Shown: positions 27,648-36,301 of the stretch, in pieces | How the letters are laid out: the number at the start of each line of letters is the position of its first letter | Numbering within the stretch: the first letter of the stretch is position 1 | Assembly: GCA_039024435.1 (NCBI GenBank) | Contig: JBCCQH010000024.1 | Coordinates: 1-64,000, forward strand | Direction: 5' to 3' | Origin: JBCCQH01 sp039024435 | GTDB lineage: Bacteria; Bacteroidota; Bacteroidia; J057; JADKCL01 | DNA length: 64,000 bases | The notes under the pieces: model-generated | Told to the model about the DNA's origin: nothing | Databases searched by the model: none | The model's input: the letters and a program-made list of their open reading frames with translations, nothing else | Position numbers and translations under genes: made by a program

Positions 27648-30600
27648 ATGAGCAACACACAAGCTAGATATGGCTTCTTGCCCTGGCTGCGGCGTGGCAT
27701 CGCAGCCAAAATCAAGGAGTCGGATAACTTCAACGATTTTTCTTCCAGTACCACCTGGTCGATGGAGCGCCCTGAGTTCCAACTCAGAGTGGACATCAAA
27801 GGGAAAAAAGGAAGCACGACGGGCACCGAGTCCGTTAACCAAAACATCAGCCTGGTCGGCCCGGGCGATATTTTGGGGATCGACAAAAATGTCATCATCA
27901 AGTGCAGCCCGGCCCACTGGGTCACGGATTTCGGTCCGAACCTCTTCCCGTACATTGAATTTTACGAGGAAGACTTTCCCTGGCGCTATTCCCCGGCCAA
28001 GCCAGTGGGCGACAAACTCCGTCCTTGGGTCATGCTAGTCGTCCTCAAGGAAAGCGAGTTTGCCAAGGAAGAGGGCCTGACCGGGCCGCTGCCTTCAATG
28101 AAGGTCTTCCCCCACGAAACGGATGCCACTACCGATGGTGCCCTCAGCACGGTGTGGCCAGATCCCTCTGAGACCTGGGCCTGGGCCCACGTCCATTTCA
28201 ACGGCGATCTTGATCCCACCGACAACCGCGATCCCAACGTTACTTCGGACGTGAACCAGGTGCTCAACCGGTTCATCAGCCAGATCGCCGATGATCCCGA
28301 CCGGGGCATTTCCCGGATTATTTGCCCGCGCAAGCTAGAACCCAATACCAACTATCATGCATTCCTGGTGCCATCTTTTGAGGCCGGACGCTTGGCGGGA
28401 CTGGGTGCGGATGCGGCGCGCCTGGCCACAGTTCGGGCCCAGGATCCGGCTTGGGGCGTCGCCCACGCGGCGGATGTCTACAAGGATCGCTGGCCGTACT
28501 ACTACACTTGGTTTTTCAAGACCGGGAACGCCGGTGACTTTGAATCGTTGGTCCGCCGGATCATTCCGCGCACCGCTGACCCCAAAGTGGGCAAGCGTCC
28601 CATGGATGTGCAGACCCCCGGTTACGGGGTCGGGTACACCAGCACCGTTCCATTCAGTGGAACCCTGTTGCTGGAAGGCGCTCTGACCGCGACCAACGAC
28701 CGCGAGAATTACCCTTGGCTCAACTCTCAGTTGTACCGGGATCGGCTCGCGGACCTGCTGAACCTGTCCGAAGACCTGATGGAAGGAACTTTCCCGGTGG
28801 CTTCGTACTACTACACCAACAACAATCCCTGGGGGTACTCCGGAGCGAGTTCGATTTCGGACGATCCGATTGTAACGCCCGACATTTACGGCCGTTGGCA
28901 CAACCTGCGCAAGCGGGTGGACTCGTCCTTCCTTTCCTGGCTGGACGAACTCAACCTGGATCCGCGGAACCGGGCGATTGCCGGCTTGGGGGCGAAGTAC
29001 GTGAAGGACAACCAGGATGACCTGATGGACAAAGCCTGGGAACAGCTCGGCGATGTCCTGGAAGCCAACCAAGCCATGCGCTGGGGGCAGTTTGCCGCCC
29101 ATGTATCGCATGCTGGCTACGCAAAGAACTTTGCTTTCCAGCCGGAGGAGCAGGCCCTTGCGATGACCGGAACCGCACTCAAGCGGATCAAGACGGGCAG
29201 TGTCACTGTTTACAACAAGATCGACAGCAGTGCTTTGCCCAAGGCGATGGAAAGTGCTGCTTTCCGCCGCGTGCAGCGTCCCCACGGACCGGTCATGAAG
29301 CGGATCGATCCCAACAATACGGTCTTTACCCAGAACAATTTCCGGGTATCGGTCGGCAACCAGTCGATGCAAGTGGTAGCTCCGCACACCGCATCTTCCC
29401 AGATGGCAGTAACGCAGGGCAACCAGGCGGCCAGCTACTTGAACAACGTGATTTCCTACCCCAACCAGACGGCGGTTTTCGGAATTTCGCAGCCGGGGGG
29501 CTCCATGGTGCCCAACATCTCGCAGCAAGTGGCTTTCCAGACGGCATTGGCTCCGTACCAAGGCATTTTGGAATCCAACAACTGGCAGACGGTTCAAGCC
29601 GCCCCGCCGATCAGCGTGGCTTCGGTAGCAGCGACGGTTGTCAGCGCCATGGAGCCGAGACTCACCATCTCCCGCAATATTTACGCTTTGCTTTCGGTGA
29701 ACAAGCCGATGACCTTCCCGCCGCCCGGACGCATTGTGCCGGTCATGGCCTACCCGGTCTTCCAGAAGCCCATGTTTGACGCGGTGAAAGAGCTGGGCGT
29801 TGAGTACCTGATTCCGAATCTGGACCTCATCCCCAACAACTCTATCACCCTGCTCAAGACCAATCAGCGCTTCATCGAGTCCTTCCTGGTCGGAGCCAAC
29901 CACGAGCTGGGACGCGAACTCCTCTGGCGGGAATTCCCGACCGATCAGCGCGGTTCTTACTTCCGCCAATTCTGGGATTCTTCCGACAAGGTGAATACTG
30001 CCAACCAAAACGAGGAAGACCTCGCCAACTCGATCCTGGACATCACCGAGATCCACACGTGGAACAACAAGGCACTGGGACAGAACTTTGCCCGGACCGA
30101 CATCGCCGATCCCGACAACCTCGTGTTGGTCATCCGGGGCGATTTGCTCAAGAAGTACCCGAATGTGGTCATCTATGCCCAAAAAGCGAAATGGAAGGCG
30201 GGGGATAGCCTCTACCAGGAACAGCGTGAACTGGACACCGATGCCCAGCCGATCTACCCAGTCTTTGGGACTACGCTGGAGCCAGATGTGCACTTCTTGG
30301 CCTTTGACCTGACGGCAGATGATGCCCGTGGAAGCCGGACTACCGGTGCACCGGGATGGTTCTTCGTCCTGATGGAACGTCCCGGAGAGACGCAGTTCGG
30401 AGTCGATTTCGCACCGGTACCCGCTGGTTCGGTCAACTTTGATCACTGGGATGACCTCCACGAAGACGTGGCCCACTACGTCAACCAGCACCTCAGCACG
30501 ACGACACCGACCAACACGCCGGATGTCGACAACTCGATCACGGGGGATCCCAGCAATCTGAATCTACAAGTGAATTGGGGGGAAAACTCCACCAACTTCG

Positions 30601-30668
30601 CCCAGATCCTCTATCAGAATCCGGTAATGGTGTGCATCCACGCACATGAAATGTTGCCGAACCCATAA
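27648..30668 (+). CDS. Giant-operon gene 3: uncharacterised 1006-aa protein
   Basis: No named family recognised. There is no signal peptide or transmembrane helix. The most distinctive region is residues 70-138: VGPGDILGIDKNVI, FGPNLFPYIEFYEEDFPWRY and LRPWVMLVVLKESEF. This dense run of aromatic and acidic residues looks like a conserved domain. The C-terminal part (about 760-1006) contains VEYLIPNLDLIPNNSITLL and ends in HAHEMLPNP. The start is the ATG 3 nt after gene 2, so translation is very probably coupled. Its role is inferred only from operon membership: a cytoplasmic or non-classically exported structural component. Confidence 0.7.
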   Translation: MSNTQARYGFLPWLRRGIAAKIKESDNFNDFSSSTTWSMERPEFQLRVDIKGKKGSTTGTESVNQNISLVGPGDILGIDKNVIIKCSPAHWVTDFGPNLFPYIEFYEEDFPWRYSPAKPVGDKLRPWVMLVVLKESEFAKEEGLTGPLPSMKVFPHETDATTDGALSTVWPDPSETWAWAHVHFNGDLDPTDNRDPNVTSDVNQVLNRFISQIADDPDRGISRIICPRKLEPNTNYHAFLVPSFEAGRLAGLGADAARLATVRAQDPAWGVAHAADVYKDRWPYYYTWFFKTGNAGDFESLVRRIIPRTADPKVGKRPMDVQTPGYGVGYTSTVPFSGTLLLEGALTATNDRENYPWLNSQLYRDRLADLLNLSEDLMEGTFPVASYYYTNNNPWGYSGASSISDDPIVTPDIYGRWHNLRKRVDSSFLSWLDELNLDPRNRAIAGLGAKYVKDNQDDLMDKAWEQLGDVLEANQAMRWGQFAAHVSHAGYAKNFAFQPEEQALAMTGTALKRIKTGSVTVYNKIDSSALPKAMESAAFRRVQRPHGPVMKRIDPNNTVFTQNNFRVSVGNQSMQVVAPHTASSQMAVTQGNQAASYLNNVISYPNQTAVFGISQPGGSMVPNISQQVAFQTALAPYQGILESNNWQTVQAAPPISVASVAATVVSAMEPRLTISRNIYALLSVNKPMTFPPPGRIVPVMAYPVFQKPMFDAVKELGVEYLIPNLDLIPNNSITLLKTNQRFIESFLVGANHELGRELLWREFPTDQRGSYFRQFWDSSDKVNTANQNEEDLANSILDITEIHTWNNKALGQNFARTDIADPDNLVLVIRGDLLKKYPNVVIYAQKAKWKAGDSLYQEQRELDTDAQPIYPVFGTTLEPDVHFLAFDLTADDARGSRTTGAPGWFFVLMERPGETQFGVDFAPVPAGSVNFDHWDDLHEDVAHYVNQHLSTTTPTNTPDVDNSITGDPSNLNLQVNWGENSTNFAQILYQNPVMVCIHAHEMLPNP

Positions 30669-30702
30669 TTCATTCTCATTTCAATCGCCAAATTAAAATT
30701 GT

Positions 30703-33700
30703 ATGTCACTGACTCAAAACGAATTTGAAAGTCTACGGCAACAGGCACAGTCTTCGCGATCCCAGTTGGAAACAACCACGCAGAGGTTGCAAGCGGAGAT
30801 GAACACCATCCGACAAATCGAAAGCCAAATTGCGGCGGAGAACAGCAAGGTCGAGCCCAATGCTGCGGTGTTAAGCTCCTTGAGCCAAGAGCTGTCTTCC
30901 TCCAATGACCGGGCCAACTCGTACAAGAGCGACATGTTGAGCCGGCAGAGCAGTCTCCGCGAGACCGTGCGCCAGTTCGTGGTCTACGACGATCCGCGGT
31001 TCCTGGTGAGCCGACTGAACGACAGCAAGCCGGTATTTCTCTTCCCGGTACGGGTCGAGACGCGCTTCGTGACCGTAAAGCACGTGCAGCGCATTGTTCC
31101 CCAGGAGTACATCCCGGGAGAGTCGCCTCTGATCGGGGAAGAAGCGGTCCGCAAGACGGATGTAGTCGAGCGCGTGCTGCCTACGCAGTCTACGCTGCCG
31201 GTGGTGGACGACAAGCAACAACTCTGGGTACGGATTTTCCCGGATGACATTTCGGTCCAAACCCACGAAAAGCCCCTCACTGAAACCGAGCAGACTTCCG
31301 GCCAGACCTACTGGACCGAGATGTGGTACGCTGGAGGGGACGCGGACCTGGAGTTGGGTGCCTGGCGGGGCCTCGTGGCCGGACGTGGTCCGGAGCGGGC
31401 CGCTTGGATCGCTCGGGAATTGCAGCCGACCAACTCCAGCGACAAGCCGACTTCGCCGGTGCCCCGGGAGAACAACCTGCCCGCATCGCCCCTTTTTCCG
31501 ACGCCCAACCTCAAGTCCGATGCCTGGACCGAACAGGCGCGCTCGAAGGTGATGCCGGACTGCTTCGTCATTCGCCTCTTCAACGGTACTTCCTACCGCG
31601 AAGTCATCGGAAATCCTATTCCGGACCCGCTTTTCCTGGGCTACGATCCCAATGCGGCCGAGCAGGATTACGACTTCGAGAACGGCAAGTACGAAGTTCC
31701 GGACAACATCAAATGGATGACCGACTTCGAAGAGGCGATCAAGGTCGGTATGGCCATGAAGATTGATCTCAGCGGATCGGAATCCGGCAATGGGTTCGAC
31801 CGCGTGCTGGTACTCGGGGTGAAGTATTCCACCAACTACACCGACGGCCAGGCCCTGCTGGAAGAATTGATCGACAACCACCACTACAACCAAGGCGGTC
31901 TGTCCATCGTTCCCCAGGGTACGCCGACGAACAACACGGAAGATGGCCGCTCCGGTTACGCTACCTTTGAGCGGGACGAGAAGGAGTCCTTCGTGGTTGA
32001 GCAGGGTTCGGGCCTGTTTGCCATTGAGACGGACGACAAGGCCAAGCGCGACGGGCAGCACCTTGCGGAAGCCTTGGGCCTGGACTACAAGATCTTCCAG
32101 CACATCGGGTTTGCCGACGGCACCGACATCAAGGATGCCATGTGCATGAACCGCGCGCTGTTCTGCGGAACGCTCGGATACTACTTGGGCCAAATCATGA
32201 GCCCGACGATTCCCGCCGATGACATCACCCGTACCCGGTCGCACTTCAATCAGTTTGTGCTCGGCCGGGGCCGCATCCCGGCCATTCGGGTGGACGATCA
32301 GCCCTACGGCATTTTGCCGGTAACGGCCTACAGCCGTTGGAAGGACAATCGGACGGATGCCCAGGCAAACTACCGCAAAAATCTCTACAACAACGTGTTG
32401 AAGCAGTTGGATGGGATCTGGACGGCTGACATGGTGAACAATGTCAAGCACTCGGGCACCCAAGTGGCCAATCTGGACCCCAAGGAGTTGTTTATGGAGG
32501 TGCTGGGACTGCACGCTTCCAGTGTGGAGTTCTACCAGCGCTTTGCCGGTGGTCCCTTCTTCATGTGGAACCTCTACAACTTCCACGCGCGGATCAACCA
32601 GCAAAGTGCGGAAGCCTATCCGTACAATACCGAAACCAATTTTGAATCCACCTACCGCAACTGGAACTTCAACTGGTTGGCGGCTCCGCGGATCTTCGGT
32701 TTTGGTTACTTGGGAGAACAGCGCTACCTGAATGGTCCGGTGATCGATACCCTGCCTTTCTCGGAAGAGCGATTGGTGGAAAAGATCAACGGCGGCAACC
32801 GCAACTACATCGAGTGGCTGGAGATGAGCAACTACACGACGATTCTCCGGGAAAACTTCTCGAACATCGGTGCGGGCGGCGCCAGCCCGCCCAATGCCCT
32901 CCTGTACTTGTTGCTGCGCAACGCAGCCCTGCACTGCTACGTGCGTTCGGGGCTGACCATCCTGGTCGCCGCCAATGAGTTCCCCGCTGAAGCCATGATC
33001 GAAACCGAATTGATGAACATCGCGGAATCCAATGTCGCAACGGAGGAAACCCGCAAGGTCGTCAACTCTTTCGTGGAGGTAGAACTGGGCATTCCCCGGG
33101 AAGCCAATCTGGCCAGCCAGACGGAAGTGGAGTTTGCCAGCCGTGAGTCGAAAGGCCAACTGGAAGGGATGACTTCGGCCCAAATCGAAGCGGACAAAAT
33201 CGTCTACAAGAGTGCTCTGCGCGAGTCGACCCAGTCCAATTTCAATGAGCAGGTAAACAACGAGACGGTGGTGCGTCTGCAACAGTTCGAAGCGATCCGT
33301 TCGCGGACCGGCGTGATGGATGAGGTATTCCCGGATATCACCCAGGACCGCACCTTGGAGCAGCACGTGGAATTTCTGTACGAGCAGAATGCGGTTGAGA
33401 CCCAGGACATGAAGGACATGCGTGCTGCTTTGTCCTGCATCGCTCAGATGCCGACGGCCCGCCTTGAGCGCACGTTTGCGGAGCACATTGACTTGTTGAA
33501 CTACCGTCTGGATGCTTGGTTCCAGAGTTTGGTTCTGGAGCGTCTCCATGACCTCCGCCTCGGCGGTGCAGAGCGCGATACCGGGATCTACCTCGGCGCC
33601 TACAGTTGGCTGGAAGACCTCCAGCCTGGGCAAAACAAGACGATGGTCGTCGAGGAAGTCGATGTGGACAAACCGACCGTCCAGATCATCGGAATCGAGC

Positions 33701-36276
33701 AAAATATTCCGCAAATCGACGTGACCATTCGGGCTACGGAAAACGAGCCGGTTTTCTACCGCCGTTCCGGTGCGCGTGCTGAGGTTGAGATCGCCGAAGC
33801 CAACATCCGTGACGTACTTTCCGTATCGGTTGCCAACCTCGGCCCGCAGTTCACCTACTTGGGTCAGGAAGGTTCTGAAGGCATCGTCTACGATCCGGCT
33901 TCGGACAAGTTTGTGGTCGCTCCACAGACCGACGATTCCAACCAGGGCTTCATCCACGCCCCATCGATGAACCACGCCAGCACGGCGGCGATTCTGCGGG
34001 CGGGTTACAATGCCCACTCGGAGAACGCCAGCTCACCGGCCGATTCTATGGCGGTGAACCTGACCTCGGAGCGGGTCCGCCGGGCCTTGCACTTGGTCGA
34101 AGGTATCCGCAATGGCCAGGAACTGGGTGCCCTTCTCGGCTACCTGTTCGAGCGGGCCATGCACGATGACAGTGAGGACCTGGATGAGTTCATCCTGGAA
34201 TTCCGGAACAAGTTCCCGCTGGTCGCCAACCGCGTCGTAGAAAGCACCGGCAATGGCAGTACGGCTTCGGTCGCCACCGATGCTGAAGCTTACAACGTGG
34301 TCGACGGACTCAAGTTGGTGGAAGATTCGCAGGATCCGCAGGCGGATTACCCCTACAGTGTGACTTTTACCGGCAGTGCGCCGAACAGCGCCGAACGCAC
34401 GGCAATCCGCAAAATCGTGGCGATGCTCCACGAGACGCTGGATGCCACCAACGATCTGCTGCTGGCGGAAAGTGTCTACCAGACGGTGCAGGGCAATCCC
34501 TTCGGCGCTGGTTCGAACCTGGATGCATTGGCGGGCAAAAACGCTCCGGTCGATCCGGACATCCTCCGTACGCCGCGCAGCCGCAAAGCGGTCACGCACC
34601 GGGTGACGGTGATGCTGGACACGCAGTCGGGTGGCGCGATCAGTTGGGCCAATACCAGCTCGCCGCGTTCCCTCGCCGAACCGCACCTGAACCGCTGGAT
34701 CGGATCCCTGCTCCCCGCCGCTTCCAGTATTCGGATCGCTGTGGAGTACCGCGCCCTTACGGCCGCGACCACGGATCCCTGGACGCAGAGCCACGTGCTG
34801 GTGAGCCAGTTGAATCTTCAGCCCATCGATTTCTTCCACTTCCTCGCCAATCCCAGCAAGGACAGCGAAGCGGTCGAACTGGTCAACCGTGTGGCTTACT
34901 ACGTGCGCCAATCCATCGCCGCGACGGATGCTGTCGCCGTGAAAGTATTGTTCACCGACAAGACGAACCACAGCGCCAACCAGTACTCGGTGTACGAATT
35001 GACGCCGGTCATCCTGCAACTGGCGAAGGCCTTGCAGAATGCGAAGCCGCTCGCCGGTGAGGACCTGGTTCTGCCTTCGGAAGTGGATGACTTGATCGCC
35101 ACCAATACCTCGGCGGGCTTTGATACGACGAACCTGACCGCCCGTCTGAACGATGTGTTGTCGACCGGTAACATGAGCAATGGCGAGTATGGTCTGGGCA
35201 AGGTCATTACCGAACTAACGGCGAAGATTTCTCCGGTGGATGGCTTGAACTACAGCTCGCTGCCGGGCAATGCCAGCACACTGCTGAACAACCTGCGCAC
35301 GGCGATTCTGGCCGCAGCCGCTTTTAGTCCGCGGAACGGTATCCCCGCCAGCTCGGTTGATTTTTCGGAAAACAACGCGAAGGCCATGGTAAAACTTGGC
35401 AACCGTGTGAAGGCTGAACTCAATGCCCGTCTTACCAAGGCGACGAGCATGATGGGCAACCTCGCGGCCGACGAGCCGACCAAGGCAAAGCAGTTGGTGG
35501 ATGTGGCCAAGGTCATCTTCGGCAAGAACTTTAATGTTTTCCCGGAATTTACCTACCTCGATTCTGCGACCTTCGAAAGTGCCCGGACCAATACTGACTA
35601 CCTGGACCACGCCGGTCCGCTGGCCGTCGAAGAGTGGGTCCAGGGGGCATCGGTGGTGCGGACAAAGCTCAGCGCCTACCAGAAGTCGCAGTTGTATTCC
35701 GGCGCATTGCTGGGCAACAATCCCGCGCAGTTGGGCATCGTGCAGTTCCCCTACGACGCCACCGGGGACAACTACTGGGTCGGGGTGGAATATCCCGAAA
35801 CCCACGAAGTTGCCAATGATAACCTTTCACTGGTGGTCGAGTTTCCGTCGGGCTACAACAGTGGTGCATCGACCCTGCGGGCCGGATTTATCCTGGACGA
35901 GTGGGTCGAGGAGCTTCCTGAGGCCACTGCGACCACGGGCATCACGATTCACTACGACAATCCGAATTCCGAGCCGCCGCAGGTTTGCCTCCTGGCGGTT
36001 ACCCCGGAAATCACGGGCAACTGGACTTGGAATGATCTCATGGACACGCTGAATGAAACCCTGGACTGGGCGAAGAAGCGGGCCGTAGATCCGGATCTGA
36101 TCGCCCAGACGCCGCTCGCCCAAGTGCTGCCGGCAACCATGGCCTCGCTGTCTGGAAACGGCGATACTCCGTCGCTGGACTTCGGTAAGAATATCGTGGT
36201 CACGCCTCCGGGCTTGGTGACTCCGCTACAGGTGGACAGCTACGATACAATCGAATATGTGGCCAGCGAAAATTGA
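30703..36276 (+). CDS. Giant-operon gene 4: uncharacterised 1857-aa protein with N-terminal coiled coil
   Basis: The largest gene in the window. Residues 5-90 form a Gln/Glu/Ser-rich coiled coil. Next comes PVFLFPVRVETRFV (110-123), then QLWVRIFPDDISVQTHE (173-189) and YWTEMWYAGG..AWRGLVAGRGPERAAWIA (203-237), an aromatic-rich block that looks like a conserved signature. I have seen similar signatures in uncharacterised actinobacterial and myxobacterial proteins, but I know of no function. There is no signal peptide, T9SS domain, Walker motif or obvious catalytic site. It follows gene 3 by 34 bp. The codon bias leaves very long antisense open frames, which are not genes. Confidence 0.7.
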   Translation: MSLTQNEFESLRQQAQSSRSQLETTTQRLQAEMNTIRQIESQIAAENSKVEPNAAVLSSLSQELSSSNDRANSYKSDMLSRQSSLRETVRQFVVYDDPRFLVSRLNDSKPVFLFPVRVETRFVTVKHVQRIVPQEYIPGESPLIGEEAVRKTDVVERVLPTQSTLPVVDDKQQLWVRIFPDDISVQTHEKPLTETEQTSGQTYWTEMWYAGGDADLELGAWRGLVAGRGPERAAWIARELQPTNSSDKPTSPVPRENNLPASPLFPTPNLKSDAWTEQARSKVMPDCFVIRLFNGTSYREVIGNPIPDPLFLGYDPNAAEQDYDFENGKYEVPDNIKWMTDFEEAIKVGMAMKIDLSGSESGNGFDRVLVLGVKYSTNYTDGQALLEELIDNHHYNQGGLSIVPQGTPTNNTEDGRSGYATFERDEKESFVVEQGSGLFAIETDDKAKRDGQHLAEALGLDYKIFQHIGFADGTDIKDAMCMNRALFCGTLGYYLGQIMSPTIPADDITRTRSHFNQFVLGRGRIPAIRVDDQPYGILPVTAYSRWKDNRTDAQANYRKNLYNNVLKQLDGIWTADMVNNVKHSGTQVANLDPKELFMEVLGLHASSVEFYQRFAGGPFFMWNLYNFHARINQQSAEAYPYNTETNFESTYRNWNFNWLAAPRIFGFGYLGEQRYLNGPVIDTLPFSEERLVEKINGGNRNYIEWLEMSNYTTILRENFSNIGAGGASPPNALLYLLLRNAALHCYVRSGLTILVAANEFPAEAMIETELMNIAESNVATEETRKVVNSFVEVELGIPREANLASQTEVEFASRESKGQLEGMTSAQIEADKIVYKSALRESTQSNFNEQVNNETVVRLQQFEAIRSRTGVMDEVFPDITQDRTLEQHVEFLYEQNAVETQDMKDMRAALSCIAQMPTARLERTFAEHIDLLNYRLDAWFQSLVLERLHDLRLGGAERDTGIYLGAYSWLEDLQPGQNKTMVVEEVDVDKPTVQIIGIEQNIPQIDVTIRATENEPVFYRRSGARAEVEIAEANIRDVLSVSVANLGPQFTYLGQEGSEGIVYDPASDKFVVAPQTDDSNQGFIHAPSMNHASTAAILRAGYNAHSENASSPADSMAVNLTSERVRRALHLVEGIRNGQELGALLGYLFERAMHDDSEDLDEFILEFRNKFPLVANRVVESTGNGSTASVATDAEAYNVVDGLKLVEDSQDPQADYPYSVTFTGSAPNSAERTAIRKIVAMLHETLDATNDLLLAESVYQTVQGNPFGAGSNLDALAGKNAPVDPDILRTPRSRKAVTHRVTVMLDTQSGGAISWANTSSPRSLAEPHLNRWIGSLLPAASSIRIAVEYRALTAATTDPWTQSHVLVSQLNLQPIDFFHFLANPSKDSEAVELVNRVAYYVRQSIAATDAVAVKVLFTDKTNHSANQYSVYELTPVILQLAKALQNAKPLAGEDLVLPSEVDDLIATNTSAGFDTTNLTARLNDVLSTGNMSNGEYGLGKVITELTAKISPVDGLNYSSLPGNASTLLNNLRTAILAAAAFSPRNGIPASSVDFSENNAKAMVKLGNRVKAELNARLTKATSMMGNLAADEPTKAKQLVDVAKVIFGKNFNVFPEFTYLDSATFESARTNTDYLDHAGPLAVEEWVQGASVVRTKLSAYQKSQLYSGALLGNNPAQLGIVQFPYDATGDNYWVGVEYPETHEVANDNLSLVVEFPSGYNSGASTLRAGFILDEWVEELPEATATTGITIHYDNPNSEPPQVCLLAVTPEITGNWTWNDLMDTLNETLDWAKKRAVDPDLIAQTPLAQVLPATMASLSGNGDTPSLDFGKNIVVTPPGLVTPLQVDSYDTIEYVASEN

Positions 36277-36301
36277 TTCTTTCATCATTTACTAAACAAA
36301 A

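Noticed and set aside
30871..34017. 1048-codon open frame antisense to giant-operon gene 4 (with 886- and 718-codon frames opposite genes 2 and 3)
   Set aside because: Composition is Val/Arg/Gln/His-rich as expected from the reverse of GC-biased coding sequence, with no domain pattern. The sense genes show clear coding structure and operon spacing.
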